A DNA stretch of 64,000 nt from Paraburkholderia metrosideri (GTDB lineage: Bacteria > Pseudomonadota > Gammaproteobacteria > Burkholderiales > Burkholderiaceae), in the NCBI RefSeq assembly GCF_904848625.1, contig NZ_CAJHCP010000011.1, positions 124,001 through 188,000 of the forward strand. The letters are read 5' to 3'. Within the stretch, counting starts at the first letter, position 1; each line of letters opens with the position of its first letter. The notes below the pieces were generated by a model. The model ran no database searches, had not been told where the DNA came from, and saw only the letters and a program-made list of their open reading frames with translations. Shown piece by piece: positions 1 through 8,944 of this stretch. A program made the translations under genes and the position numbers.

Positions 1-91
1 CGACCATCATCGGAATGATGTCGCGTGCGCCGGCGATGAATTCCTTTAGATGGCCTGGGCCGGAGGATAGGCTCGTGGTGGGGTGGGTCAA
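1..91 (-). CDS. azlC: AzlC-like branched-chain amino acid permease, N-terminal fragment
   Basis: Only the first 30 codons lie in the window; the gene runs off the left edge. The start is inferred as TTG at 91-89 because AAGGAG sits six bases before it on the minus strand and no ATG precedes the conserved part. The visible residues include EFIAGARDIIPMMV, which resembles the N-terminal signature before the first membrane helix of AzlC, the large subunit of the AzlCD branched-chain amino acid exporter. The gene follows the AraC regulator on the same strand, so that regulator may control it. The family call rests on 30 residues; the partner azlD would lie outside the window. Confidence 0.55.
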   Translation of the reverse strand, partial: MTHPTTSLSSGPGHLKEFIAGARDIIPMMV

Positions 92-183
92 ACTGGTCTC
101 CTTGGTTTCAGGAGCTTAGCGGGGGACGAACGGGTGGGGCTTGTACGTTCTTGCGGTGGGGGCGGCTGGCTTTCGTTAACGAT

Positions 184-220
<37 letters not shown>

Positions 221-236
221 CGCTATCAGCGCCGCC

Positions 237-1067
237 TTAATTCCCTTGCCAGCGCCCGGGCGGTACCCCAAACATCCGCCGGAAATGCCGCGTGAAGTGA
301 CTTTGATCGGTAAACCCACTCGCGGCCGCGACATTCGTTACGGAAACGCCAGCCCGCAGCGGTGCCAGCGAGCGCTGCAAGCGCACCTGATTGCGCCACG
401 CGTGGGGCGGCAGCCCCGTCGTCTGGGTAAACAGCCGTGCCGCATGAAATGGCGATAATCCCGCGGCCTGTGCCACTTCAGCGAGCGTAACCGGCCCGAG
501 GAGATTATCGGTGAGCCGTTCCTGCATGATTGCCACGCGCGCATCGTCAGTGGCGATGCGTGATGGCTCGGGCTGGGTTTGCGCGTAACGAACCAGCAGC
601 GTCGACAACGCGTCGAGCATCGCGGCTTCGGCGGCGAGAGGATCGCTGTCCGATTCCAACAGGCAATGAGCGCGCGCGAGCCGTGTCGCCAGATCGTCGT
701 CGCGGATTACGCCAGACGCAAACCACGGTAGAGCCTGCGGTTTGCCGCTCAGCTCCCTGGCGAGGTCCTGGATGAAGTCAACCGGTGCATAGATCACGCG
801 ATACCGCCAGCCCGCGTCAACCGCCTTCGAGCCCGTGTGCAACTCGCCGGGGTTGATGATCGGCATGCCTCCGGCTTCGGCAACATAGTCTGAACCGCGA
901 TACCGATAACCCTCCGCGCCCGCGACAATCACCGGAATCGTGTACGCATCGTGCCAATGCGGCGCGAATTCGTGATCGTGATATTCGGCGGTAAGCAGGT
1001 CCGCGCCGGGCAGAAGCGGCGTGCGCCAGTAGCGGGCGGAATCCTGAAAACGATGAGCGATGGTCAT
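237..1067 (-). CDS. AraC-family transcriptional regulator
   Basis: A 276-residue regulator with the usual two-part plan. Residues about 10-150 form an AraC-type cupin sensor domain with the histidine-rich start HEFAPHWHDAY. Residues about 175-272 form two helix-turn-helix motifs ending in the AraC signature around ASGFTDQSHFTRHFRRMFGVPPGRW. The ligand cannot be told from sequence. It is followed on the same strand, after 145 bases holding a hexanucleotide repeat, by an AzlC-like permease gene, so local control of amino acid export is a reasonable inference. Length and domain order are normal for the family. Confidence 0.9.
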   Translation of the reverse strand: MTIAHRFQDSARYWRTPLLPGADLLTAEYHDHEFAPHWHDAYTIPVIVAGAEGYRYRGSDYVAEAGGMPIINPGELHTGSKAVDAGWRYRVIYAPVDFIQDLARELSGKPQALPWFASGVIRDDDLATRLARAHCLLESDSDPLAAEAAMLDALSTLLVRYAQTQPEPSRIATDDARVAIMQERLTDNLLGPVTLAEVAQAAGLSPFHAARLFTQTTGLPPHAWRNQVRLQRSLAPLRAGVSVTNVAAASGFTDQSHFTRHFRRMFGVPPGRWQGN

Positions 1068-1164
1068 GATGAAAATCGTGCTGGACCGATCAGTGTAGCG
1101 CGTCGCGCCGGCTCGCGGCGCACGCGTCGTCGCCCGTGCGCAGACGTTGTGCCATCGGCCGATA

Positions 1165-1641
1165 TCACTTGATAGGGATCGTCGTGCCGGCCGGCATCGG
1201 CACGGCGCTCACGCTGTTTTTTGCGCTGCCGCTGACGACGCGGTCGCTATAGGTGAGGTAGACCAGAGTGTTACGTTTGGTGTCGACGACGCGTACCACA
1301 TGCAGCGATTTAAAGATTAGCGACATGCTGACTGAGAACACGTCGGCCTGCTTCTTGACCGGACCGGTGAAATGAATCTCGGCAACCTGGCGGCAGGCAA
1401 TCGACGCTTCGGTCGGATCCTCGGCGATGCCGAGCGTTCCTTTGACACCGCCCGTTCTCGCGCGCGACACGTAGCAGGTCACACCCTGAACCACGGGATC
1501 GTCATAGGCCTCGACGACTACGCGGTCGGAACCGGTTACGCGGAAGTTGGTATTGACGCTACCGACTTCCTCGCTGTGGGCTAAAGGCAACAGAAGCGCA
1601 GTGGCCGCGGCCAGCGCGATGCGCAACAAGGTGGGTTTCAT
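1165..1641 (-). CDS. creA: CreA family protein
   Basis: A 158-residue exported protein of the CreA family, whose role is unknown. An N-terminal signal peptide (residues about 1-22, hydrophobic LLRIALAAATALLLPLAHS) suggests a periplasmic location. The body carries the family hallmarks VEAYDDP, VTCYVSRARTGG, AEDP, and YSDRVVSGSAKNS near the C-terminus, with two cysteines at the usual places. The start at 1641 was chosen because the signal peptide begins there; an upstream in-frame start at 1749 would add 36 residues not typical of the family. It appears monocistronic. Confidence 0.88.
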   Translation of the reverse strand: MKPTLLRIALAAATALLLPLAHSEEVGSVNTNFRVTGSDRVVVEAYDDPVVQGVTCYVSRARTGGVKGTLGIAEDPTEASIACRQVAEIHFTGPVKKQADVFSVSMSLIFKSLHVVRVVDTKRNTLVYLTYSDRVVSGSAKNSVSAVPMPAGTTIPIK

Positions 1642-1883
1642 GAGATTGCCGGAAATGAGCGCGTGGGTGGACGCAAGTCGGGCGCGAGATTCGCGCCGGG
1701 AAGTCGCCATCGTATAACGGCGTGTCCGTGAAGAGAGCAGGGCAAGCACGACGAAGTATCGCTATGCTCGCGCCACGCCTTCTGACGCAGGGGCAGACGC
1801 GGGGGAAAAATACGCTTGTGTCGACCGTGACCACGATCTGGTATCAATCGAAAGAGGGTGCAGCAAAAGTGGCGCGCCAAAAC

Positions 1884-1911
1884 AAAAAGGCCCGCACGGA
1901 TGCGGGCCTTT
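1884..1911 (-). terminator. Intrinsic terminator after tRNA-Asn
   Basis: A perfect stem of about 11 base pairs (arms 1886-1896 and 1901-1911, core GGCCCGCA) with a four-base loop. On the minus strand it is followed by a run of T. It lies nine bases beyond the 3' end of the first tRNA-Asn gene. Confidence 0.85.
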
Positions 1912-1919
1912 CAAAACTT

Positions 1920-1995
1920 TGGCTCCTCGACCTGGGCTCGAACCAGGGACCTACGGATTAACAGTCCGGCGCTCTACCGACTGAGCTATCGAGGA
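1920..1995 (-). tRNA. tRNA-Asn (GTT)
   Basis: A 76-base cloverleaf on the minus strand. The acceptor arm TCCTCGA pairs with TCGAGGA, the anticodon loop reads CTGTTAA (anticodon GTT), the T arm contains GGTTCGAGC, and CCA is encoded at 1920-1922. The mature sequence is the same as the second copy at 2058-2133. Confidence 0.97.
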
Positions 1996-2020
1996 ACTGC
2001 AATACAACTTGATCTACATT

Positions 2021-2049
2021 AAAAAGCCCGTCTTGGTTAACGGGCTTTT
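2021..2049 (-). terminator. Intrinsic terminator between the two tRNA-Asn genes
   Basis: The stem AAAAGCCCG (2022-2030) pairs with CGGGCTTTT (2041-2049) around a ten-base loop. It lies just past the promoter-proximal tRNA-Asn on the minus strand and may act as a partial terminator or processing site before the second tRNA. Confidence 0.7.
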
Positions 2050-2057
2050 GAAATTCT

Positions 2058-2133
2058 TGGCTCCTCGACCTGGGCTCGAACCAGGGACCTACGGATTAAC
2101 AGTCCGGCGCTCTACCGACTGAGCTATCGAGGA
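2058..2133 (-). tRNA. tRNA-Asn (GTT), promoter-proximal copy
   Basis: A 76-base cloverleaf identical in sequence to the copy at 1920-1995, with anticodon GTT and encoded CCA at 2058-2060. A sigma-70-type promoter lies about 28 bases before its 5' end on the minus strand. The two copies start 138 bases apart and look like a tandem duplication, although their spacers differ. Confidence 0.97.
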
Positions 2134-2160
2134 ACAGAACAACAACAGCAGAGAAGCGAA

Positions 2161-2189
2161 ATTGTAGGGGCAGCTTTAGCGCCTGTCAA
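2161..2189 (-). promoter_or_regulatory. Sigma-70-type promoter of the tRNA-Asn pair
   Basis: On the minus strand TTGACA (2189-2184), a 17-base spacer and TACAAT (2166-2161) match the sigma-70 consensus closely. The predicted start of transcription near 2154 lies about 20 bases before the tRNA 5' end, as expected for a stable RNA gene. Confidence 0.85.
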
Positions 2190-2249
2190 TACCCTGCGTT
2201 GAACTCTATTTAAATTTGAATTTCGCAGGGCACTTGACGGGCTAGTCGC

Positions 2250-2573
2250 TCAACGCGCGAGCAGTTCGAGCTTGTCCTTCACGTCCTTGAATTCTTCGGC
2301 TTCCGGAAGTGGCGGCTTGGTCTTGGTGATGCTCGGCCAGTTCTTCGCCAGATCGGCATTCAACTCGATGAAGTTCTGCTGGTCGCCCGGCACGTCTTCT
2401 TCGGCATAAATGGCATTCACCGGGCATTCGGCCACGCACACAGCGCAGTCGATGCATTCATCGGGGTCGATCGCGAGGAAGTTGGGACCTTCGCGAAAGC
2501 AGTCCACCGGGCACACATCGACGCAGTCGGTATAGCGGCACTTGATGCAGCTTTCGGTCACAACGTGAGTCAT
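2250..2573 (-). CDS. fdxA: 7Fe-8S ferredoxin FdxA
   Basis: A 107-residue cytosolic electron carrier of the Azotobacter FdI type. Cysteines 9, 17 and 50 are placed to bind the [3Fe-4S] cluster; cysteines 21, 40, 43 and 46 to bind the [4Fe-4S] cluster; cysteine 12 is the extra one in the first motif. Both CP motifs are present. The C-terminal tail of about 45 residues is normal for this ferredoxin class. The partner enzyme is not shown by the neighbourhood. A 7-base inverted repeat (2192-2198 with 2224-2230) lies downstream and may help end transcription. Confidence 0.95.
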   Translation of the reverse strand: MTHVVTESCIKCRYTDCVDVCPVDCFREGPNFLAIDPDECIDCAVCVAECPVNAIYAEEDVPGDQQNFIELNADLAKNWPSITKTKPPLPEAEEFKDVKDKLELLAR

Positions 2574-2865
2574 TCAGGCAGCTCCTGCATGCAGAATCAG
2601 GGGAGGCGAAAACGCCAAAAGCGCTATTGTAACGTAACGTCAAGAGGCGCATGTAGCATCGGACGACGCCTTTTATATGTTTTCGTGATTAGTTTATGGC
2701 GTCGGCCAGAGGGGCTTTCGCGAGGTGAGTAGTGCGGCAGCCTGCTACCGCGCTGAAGTCAAGCGCATTCGGGTAACATGCGTCAATTCGGCGCGCACGG
2801 GGCGTGCCGCAAGCGCATGGGTTGAGTCAGGCCTTCCGTTTTTCAAGCGGTCAGTTCGCACCATC

Positions 2866-4062
2866 ATGATTATTACTTCGCTGCTCGATACCGATCTGTA
2901 CAAGTTCACAATGATGCAAGTGGTGTTGCATCATTTTCCCGCTGCGAATGTGGAATATCGCTTCCGCTGCCGCACGCCGAATGTCGATCTCGTGCCGTAT
3001 ATCAGCGAGATTCGCGATGAAGTCCGCAAGCTCTGCGAGCTGCGCTTCACCGACGACGAGCTCGACTATCTGCGTCGCATGCGCTTCATCAAGGGCGACT
3101 TCATCGAGTTTCTCGCGCTGTTTCATCTGAGCGAGAAATACATTTCGATCGAACCGTCGCCGAAGGGCAATGGCGAAATCGACATCGAGATCAAAGGGCC
3201 GTGGCTGCATACGATCCTGTTCGAGATTCCGATGCTCGCAATCGTCAACGAGGTCTATTTCCGCAACACGCAGCAGCAGCCCGACTACAGCGAAGGGCGC
3301 GGCAGGCTGGTCGAAAAGATCCAGTTGCTGGGCGCACGTCCGGAATTCGCCGACTGCAAGATCGCCGACTACGGCACGCGTCGCCGCTTCTCGAAGCAAT
3401 GGCACGAGGAAGTGATTCTCACGCTGAAAGACGGCCTGGGCGAGCAGTTCGCCGGCACCAGCAACGTCTTCTACGCAATGAAGCACAGCCTCACGCCGCT
3501 CGGCACGATGGCGCATGAATACCTGCAGGCGTGTCAGGCGCTCGGCCCGCGCCTGCGCGACTCGCAAACCTTCGGCTTCGAAATGTGGGCGAAGGAATAT
3601 CGCGGCGACCTGGGTATTGCGCTTTCCGACGTATACGGCATGCAGGCATTCCTGCGCGACTTCGACATGTACTTCTGCAAGCTGTTCGACGGCGCGCGTC
3701 ACGACTCGGGCGATCCGTTCGACTGGGGCGAACGCCTGCTCAAGCACTATGAGGCGAACCGCTGCGACCCGCGCACGAAGATTCTGGTTTTCTCCGACGC
3801 GCTCGACATTCCGAAAGTGCTGCAACTCTACGAACGTTTCCGCGGACGCTGCAAGCTCGCATTCGGCGTGGGTACCAATCTGACGAACGACCTCGGCTAT
3901 AACCCGTTGCAGATCGTCATCAAGATGGTTCGCTGCAATGGTCAGCCGGTGGCGAAGCTGTCGGATTCGCCGGGCAAGAACATGTGCGAAGACAAAGCGT
4001 ATCTCGCGTATTTGCGCCAGGTGTTCGGCATTGCACAGCCTGAGGAGGACGCTGCGAAGTAA
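2866..4062 (+). CDS. pncB: Nicotinate phosphoribosyltransferase
   Basis: A 398-residue enzyme that joins nicotinate to PRPP, with ATP hydrolysis, giving nicotinate mononucleotide in the NAD salvage (Preiss-Handler) route. The N-terminus SLLDTDLYKFTMMQ is the family signature; His217 in GTMAHEYLQ fits the histidine phosphorylated during turnover; RHDSGDPFDW is the PRPP-binding region. The ATG at 2866 is preferred to the longer frame from 2725, because the preceding 47 residues match nothing in the family. No strong ribosome binding site precedes it. It begins a run of plus-strand genes reaching rmuC. Confidence 0.95.
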   Translation: MIITSLLDTDLYKFTMMQVVLHHFPAANVEYRFRCRTPNVDLVPYISEIRDEVRKLCELRFTDDELDYLRRMRFIKGDFIEFLALFHLSEKYISIEPSPKGNGEIDIEIKGPWLHTILFEIPMLAIVNEVYFRNTQQQPDYSEGRGRLVEKIQLLGARPEFADCKIADYGTRRRFSKQWHEEVILTLKDGLGEQFAGTSNVFYAMKHSLTPLGTMAHEYLQACQALGPRLRDSQTFGFEMWAKEYRGDLGIALSDVYGMQAFLRDFDMYFCKLFDGARHDSGDPFDWGERLLKHYEANRCDPRTKILVFSDALDIPKVLQLYERFRGRCKLAFGVGTNLTNDLGYNPLQIVIKMVRCNGQPVAKLSDSPGKNMCEDKAYLAYLRQVFGIAQPEEDAAK

Positions 4063-4178
4063 CGTGGTTGCCTGCGTTACCTCTTGCAGTACTTCACACT
4101 GTTTTACCCATGCTTCGATCAGCGCGGTGGTCAGTTTCACCGCGCGTCGAATGCAGCGCAACAGGCCGTTAGGCCAGG

Positions 4179-4207
4179 GTGTTCGCGCGAAGGGCGGCCG
4201 GTATAAT
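4179..4207 (+). promoter_or_regulatory. Possible promoter of the lutC-like gene
   Basis: A perfect TATAAT lies at 4202-4207, 41 bases before the ATG at 4249. The -35 position has only a poor match (GTGTTC). An 8-base-pair hairpin without a T run lies just upstream (4122-4129 with 4138-4145), between pncB and this site. Confidence 0.4.
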
Positions 4208-4248
4208 TCTCGTCATATCGCACGGTTGCCGACACGAGGATTTCGCAT

Positions 4249-4911
4249 ATGGACACATCGATTGCCCGCCGCAACATCCTGGCGCGCATCCGCGCAGCGC
4301 AAGGGCGTGAACCCGAGCCGGCCACTTCCGAACGCGAAGCCGCCGCGGATTATCTGGCGCGTCATCCCGCAGGTCCGCGTCCTGAGATGCCGGCTGATCT
4401 GGCCGCGCGCTTCATCGAAGAAGCGCAGAAGATGGCCACCACGGTCGAGACCGTTCCGGCATTGAGCGACGTGCCGGCCGCCGCGCATCGCTACCTCACT
4501 CAACATGCGTTGCCGCTGCAGGCCATTGCGTGGCAAACGCTGCAAGATTTGCACTGGGCCGAAGCCGGCTTGAACGTTGAATTCCGCAAACCGGAAGATG
4601 GCGACCTGGTCGGCCTCACCGGCTGCTTCTGCGCCACGGCTGAAACAGGCACGCTCGTGTTGTTGTCGGGTCCGGAGACCTACGCGTCAGCTGGACTGCT
4701 GCCGGAAACGCACATTGCCATCGTGCCGGCCTCGCGCATCGTCTCAGGTCATGAAGAGGCGTTCGGCCTGATTCGCGACGAACGTGGCGAGTTGCCGCGC
4801 GCCGTCAATTTCGTCTCCGGGCCTTCGCGCACGGGCGATATCGAACAGACCATCGTGCTGGGTGCGCATGGCCCTTACCGGGTGCATGTCATCGTCGTGC
4901 AGGGTGCCTGA
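4249..4911 (+). CDS. lutC: LutC/YkgG family protein (LUD domain)
   Basis: A 220-residue protein of the LUD (DUF162) family. In the LutABC system the LutC subunit takes part in L-lactate oxidation to pyruvate. Residues about 60-217 form the LUD fold, with the family signature GLTGCFCATAETGTLVL followed by ASAGLLPETHIAIVPASRIV and the C-terminal SGPSRTGDIEQTIVLGAHGP. No lutA or lutB iron-sulfur partner lies in the window, so its electron-transfer partner must be elsewhere or absent. The permease gene starts 64 bases downstream. The gene is intact; the family call is firm, the reaction is not. Confidence 0.88.
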   Translation: MDTSIARRNILARIRAAQGREPEPATSEREAAADYLARHPAGPRPEMPADLAARFIEEAQKMATTVETVPALSDVPAAAHRYLTQHALPLQAIAWQTLQDLHWAEAGLNVEFRKPEDGDLVGLTGCFCATAETGTLVLLSGPETYASAGLLPETHIAIVPASRIVSGHEEAFGLIRDERGELPRAVNFVSGPSRTGDIEQTIVLGAHGPYRVHVIVVQGA

Positions 4912-4975
4912 GCAGCCAGCGCGGCTGCATCCCGACACGCGCCTGGCCGCCCGCAATAACAGGGACTTCACGCTT

Positions 4976-6406
4976 ATGAAAGGGCACGCCGAGCGGGCGG
5001 TCATGTTGCTTGCCGCTGCATTGATGCTGATAGTGTGGTCTGAACCCGCCTGTGCCGTGACGCTCGATGGCGCAAAACTGTCGGCCCTCTGGGGCTTGCC
5101 GTTCGCGGGCGTGCTGCTTTCCATTGCAGTATTTCCGCTGATTGCGCCAGCGTTCTGGCATCACCATTTCGGCAAAATTACAGCAGCGTGGGCGCTCGTG
5201 TTCCTTGTGCCGTTCGCGGTGCAGTTCGGCACGGGTGTGGCCTTCGCTTCGCTGGTGCATGCCATGCTCGACGAGTACATTCCGTTCATCGTGTTGCTCA
5301 CCGCGCTTTACACGGTGGCCGGCGGCATCTGCGTGCGCGGCAATCTCCATGGCACGCCGCGACTGAACACCGCAATTCTCGCGCTCGGCACATTGCTCGC
5401 GAGCGTGATGGGCACCACCGGCGCAGCCATGCTGCTGATCCGTCCGTTGCTGCGCGCGAATGACAATCGTCAGCACGTGGTTCATGTCGTCGTGTTTTTC
5501 ATCTTCCTGGTGGCCAACGTCGGCGGCTCGTTGTCGCCGTTGGGCGACCCGCCGCTGTTTCTCGGCTTCCTCGAAGGCGTCAGCTTCTTCTGGACCACCA
5601 CGCATCTCATGCTGCCCATGCTGTTCGTCAGCGGCGTCCTGTTGATCGGGTTCTATGCGCTCGACTCGTATTACTTTCATCGGCGGGAAGAGGAGCGCTC
5701 GCGTTTTTTCGATCCGACGCCTGACGGTTTGCCGTTCGGGATCGACGGCAAGATCAACTTTCTGTTACTGGCCGTGGTGATCGGACTCGTATTGATGAGC
5801 GGGTTGTGGCGCCCACAGATCACGTTCGACGCGTTCGGCACACACGTGGCGCTGCAGAACGCGGTGCGCGACATCGCACTGGTCGGCATCACGTTGCTGT
5901 CGCTCGCATTGACACCGCGTACGGCTCGCGCGGGTAATGACTTCAACTGGGCGCCGATCGAAGAAGTGGCGAAACTGTTCGCCGGCATCTTCGTGACGAT
6001 CGTGCCGGTCATCACGATCCTGCGGGCTGGCGAGGCTGGCGCATTCGCGGGCATCGTCCATCTGGTCAACGGCCCGTCCGGCCAGCCGTATGACATTCGT
6101 TATTTCTGGGCGACCGGCCTGTTGTCGTCGTTTCTCGACAACGCACCCACGTACCTCGTGTTCTTCAACCTCGCCGGCGGCGACGCGCAGCACTTGATGA
6201 CCGCTGGCGCGACCACGCTTGCCGCGATCTCGGCGGGCGCCGTGTTCATGGGCGCCAACACGTATATCGGCAATGCACCGAACTTCATGGTGAAGGCCAT
6301 CGCGCAATCGCGCGGCGTGCGCATGCCGAGTTTTTTTGCATATATGGGCTGGTCCGGCGCGGTTTTGCTGCCGCTTTTCGTTGTGACCGGCTGGCTCTTT
6401 TTTTGA
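4976..6406 (+). CDS. CitMHS/NhaD-type membrane permease, putative sodium:proton antiporter
   Basis: A 476-residue inner-membrane protein with about twelve hydrophobic segments, of the group annotated as sodium:proton antiporter or citrate-type permease. The N-terminal segment (residues about 8-28) resembles a cleavable signal. Ion-transporter-superfamily features are visible: NVGGSLSPLGDPPLFLGF near the middle and SSFLDNAPTYLVFFNLAGG with GANTYIGNAPNFMVKA near the end, the two symmetric re-entrant regions. The start at 4976 was chosen over 4784, which would overlap lutC. The substrate cannot be told; Na+/H+ exchange is the annotation habit, not a proof. Confidence 0.82.
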   Translation: MKGHAERAVMLLAAALMLIVWSEPACAVTLDGAKLSALWGLPFAGVLLSIAVFPLIAPAFWHHHFGKITAAWALVFLVPFAVQFGTGVAFASLVHAMLDEYIPFIVLLTALYTVAGGICVRGNLHGTPRLNTAILALGTLLASVMGTTGAAMLLIRPLLRANDNRQHVVHVVVFFIFLVANVGGSLSPLGDPPLFLGFLEGVSFFWTTTHLMLPMLFVSGVLLIGFYALDSYYFHRREEERSRFFDPTPDGLPFGIDGKINFLLLAVVIGLVLMSGLWRPQITFDAFGTHVALQNAVRDIALVGITLLSLALTPRTARAGNDFNWAPIEEVAKLFAGIFVTIVPVITILRAGEAGAFAGIVHLVNGPSGQPYDIRYFWATGLLSSFLDNAPTYLVFFNLAGGDAQHLMTAGATTLAAISAGAVFMGANTYIGNAPNFMVKAIAQSRGVRMPSFFAYMGWSGAVLLPLFVVTGWLFF

Positions 6407-6472
6407 TATCCGATTTAACTTCGATCTCGACGCCGAGTTAATTCCGCTCGACGCGCCATATGGAGAATTGAA

Positions 6473-7462
6473 ATGCAGAAAATCCTCGTTGCCCGTTCGA
6501 TCTTTCCCGATGTGATCGAGCGGCTCAAGCAACATTTCGAGGTCGACTGGAATCAGGGCGACGTGTTGCCCGCCGACGAACTGAAGCGCCGTCTCGCGGA
6601 TAAAGACGGTGCGCTGACGGCGGGCGAGCCGATCGACGCCGCCGTTCTCGCAGCCGCGCCGCGTCTGCGCGCGGTGTCGAACATGGCAGTGGGCTACAAC
6701 AATTTCGACATGGCCGCGTTCAACGCGGCGAACGTGCTCGGCACCAATACGCCGGACGTGCTGAACGAATCCACCGCTGACTTCGGTTGGGCGCTGATGA
6801 TGGCGGCGGCACGCCGTATCGCTGAATCGGAGCACTGGCTGCGTGCGGGTAAATGGCAGAAATGGACGTACGACGGATTCCTTGGCAGCGATCTGTATGG
6901 CTCCACGCTCGGCGTGATCGGCATGGGCCGGATCGGCCAGGCGCTCGCGCGCCGTGCACAGGGTTTCAATATGCAGGTGATTTATCACAATCGTTCGCGC
7001 GTGGCGCCGCAGATCGAAGCCGGGTTGAGCGCGACGTATGTGTCGAAAGAAGAACTGTTGCGGCGTGCCGATCATGTCGTGCTGGTGCTGCCGTACACGA
7101 AGGAGAATCATCACACGATCGGCGCGGCCGAACTCGCGCTGATGAAGCCGACAGCGACGCTGACCAACATTGCGCGCGGCGGGATCGTCGACGACGCGGC
7201 ACTCGTTCAGGCGCTCCGCTCGGGTCAGATTGCAGCGGCAGGTCTCGACGTCTACGAAGGCGAACCGAATCTGAATCCGGATTTGCTGACTGTGTCGAAT
7301 ATCGTGCTGACGCCGCATATTGCCAGCGCGACCGACGCCACGCGCCGCGCAATGGCGAATCTCGCTGCGGATAACCTGATCGCGGCATTAGGCGAAGGTC
7401 CGCGGGCGGGCCGTCCACCGAATCCGATCAACCCTGACGTTATCGGCCGGGCGCGTTCATGA
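6473..7462 (+). CDS. ghrB: D-2-hydroxyacid dehydrogenase (glyoxylate/hydroxypyruvate reductase type)
   Basis: A 329-residue NAD(P)H-dependent enzyme that reduces 2-oxoacids such as glyoxylate, hydroxypyruvate or 2-ketogluconate. The Rossmann motif GxGxxG is at Gly150, Gly152 and Gly155. The catalytic triad is present as Arg235 (ARGG), Glu264 (EGEP) and His282 (TPHIAS). NRS near residue 174 follows the second Rossmann strand and suggests a preference for NADPH. GGAG precedes the ATG at a good distance. The stop overlaps the start of rmuC in ATGA, so the two are translationally coupled. Exact substrate is an inference from family resemblance. Confidence 0.88.
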   Translation: MQKILVARSIFPDVIERLKQHFEVDWNQGDVLPADELKRRLADKDGALTAGEPIDAAVLAAAPRLRAVSNMAVGYNNFDMAAFNAANVLGTNTPDVLNESTADFGWALMMAAARRIAESEHWLRAGKWQKWTYDGFLGSDLYGSTLGVIGMGRIGQALARRAQGFNMQVIYHNRSRVAPQIEAGLSATYVSKEELLRRADHVVLVLPYTKENHHTIGAAELALMKPTATLTNIARGGIVDDAALVQALRSGQIAAAGLDVYEGEPNLNPDLLTVSNIVLTPHIASATDATRRAMANLAADNLIAALGEGPRAGRPPNPINPDVIGRARS

Positions 7463-8907
7463 CCATGATTCTGGTGGCCGCCGTCGCGGTGCTGGCGGTC
7501 GCGCTGGTCATCGCGCTGGCATTGTTGATGCGCGGTCCCAAACGCGCTGACGAGGACGAGCAGTTCGAACTGCTGCACCAACGTATCGACGTCGCCGCCG
7601 ACACCCAGGCGCATGCTTACGAGCGACTCGAACGGCAACTGCGCAACGACATCACCGAAGCGGCGCGGGTATCGCGTACCGAGCAGAGCAGCGGTTTCGC
7701 GCATTTTCAGCAGACGCTGGCCGCGCAGTTCAGCAGCATGACGACGGTGCAGGGCGGCAAGATCGACGGATTCGCGCAGCAACTCGACGCGGTGCGTCAG
7801 AGTTTGCAGGTGCAGGCGCAGCAGGCTCGCGACGAACAGGGCCGCTCCCTGAAACATTTCGGCGACACACTGGGCCAGCAACTCGGCCAATTGACCGAGG
7901 CGAACGACCGGCGCTTCGCTGAAGTGCGCGCGACCATTGAACAGCGGCTGAAGGATATCGAGGCGAACAACTCGGCCAAGCTCGAGGAAATGCGCCGCAC
8001 CGTCGACGAAAAGCTGCACGCCACGCTTGAGCAGCGCCTGGGCGAGTCGTTCAAGCTGGTGTCCGACAGGCTCGAGCAGGTGCATCGTGGCCTGGGCGAG
8101 ATGCAGACGCTTGCGGCGGGTGTCGGTGATCTGAAGAAAGTGCTTACCAACGTCAAGACGCGCGGCACGTGGGGCGAAGTGCAACTGGAAGCGTTGCTCG
8201 AACAATTGCTCACCGCCGACCAATACGCGAAAAACGTCGCGACGGTGCCAAAGAGCTCGGATCGCGTCGAGTTCGCGATCAAACTGCCGGGACGGGCGGA
8301 GCAGGGAAGCGCAGCCACGCCGGTCTGGTTGCCGATCGACGCGAAGTTTCCACGCGAGGACTACGAACGCCTGATCGACGCGCAGGAGCGCGCCGATCCG
8401 GTCGCGGTGGAAGAAGCGTCGCGCTCGCTCGAAGCGCGGATTCGCGCCGAGGCGCGCGCGATCGCGGAGAAGTATGTATCGCCGCCGCACACTACCGACT
8501 TCGCGCTGCTATTCCTGCCGACCGAAGGCCTCTATGCCGAAGTGCTGCGCAGGCCGGGCTTGAGCGACTTGCTGCAACGCGACTATCGCGTGACGATCGC
8601 AGGACCGACGACGCTCACTGCCTTGCTCAACAGTTTGCAGATGGGTTTCCGCACGCTTGCCATTGAAAAGCGGTCGAGCGAAGTGTGGCAGGTGCTCGGC
8701 GCGGTGAAAACGGAGTTCGGCAAGTTCGGCGACGTGCTCGCGAAAACCAAAGCACAGCTGGAAACGGTCACGCGGTCGATTGAAGCCGCGGAGACACGCA
8801 CTCGCATGATGAACCGCAAGCTGCGTGACGTCGAAGCGTTGCCGGGTGACGAGGCGAGTGGGTTACTCGGCGATGTGTTATCAGGCGTCGATCCTGACGA
8901 GCAGTAG
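7459..8907 (+). CDS. rmuC: DNA recombination protein RmuC
   Basis: A 482-residue protein. Residues 1-20 form an N-terminal membrane anchor (LVAAVAVLAVALVIALALLM), residues about 30-220 a long coiled coil rich in Glu, Gln and Arg, and residues about 225-430 the RmuC domain (RGTWGEVQLEALLEQLL, LPIDAKFPREDYERL, FLPTEGLYAEVLRRPGL). The domain is related to restriction-type nucleases. In E. coli loss of RmuC raises inversion at short inverted repeats. It overlaps the preceding dehydrogenase gene by four bases. Confidence 0.93.
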   Translation: MTMILVAAVAVLAVALVIALALLMRGPKRADEDEQFELLHQRIDVAADTQAHAYERLERQLRNDITEAARVSRTEQSSGFAHFQQTLAAQFSSMTTVQGGKIDGFAQQLDAVRQSLQVQAQQARDEQGRSLKHFGDTLGQQLGQLTEANDRRFAEVRATIEQRLKDIEANNSAKLEEMRRTVDEKLHATLEQRLGESFKLVSDRLEQVHRGLGEMQTLAAGVGDLKKVLTNVKTRGTWGEVQLEALLEQLLTADQYAKNVATVPKSSDRVEFAIKLPGRAEQGSAATPVWLPIDAKFPREDYERLIDAQERADPVAVEEASRSLEARIRAEARAIAEKYVSPPHTTDFALLFLPTEGLYAEVLRRPGLSDLLQRDYRVTIAGPTTLTALLNSLQMGFRTLAIEKRSSEVWQVLGAVKTEFGKFGDVLAKTKAQLETVTRSIEAAETRTRMMNRKLRDVEALPGDEASGLLGDVLSGVDPDEQ

Positions 8908-8944
8908 GCTGCGCGCTGAGTTTTGCCGTTCAGGCAACGCAGTT

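Noticed and set aside
2851..4161. A 436-residue frame opposite pncB
   Set aside because: A codon-usage shadow of pncB without ribosome binding site or motif.
5765..7318. A 517-residue antisense frame across the permease and dehydrogenase genes
   Set aside because: It spans two real genes on the other strand, is rich in Arg and His, and shows no domain.
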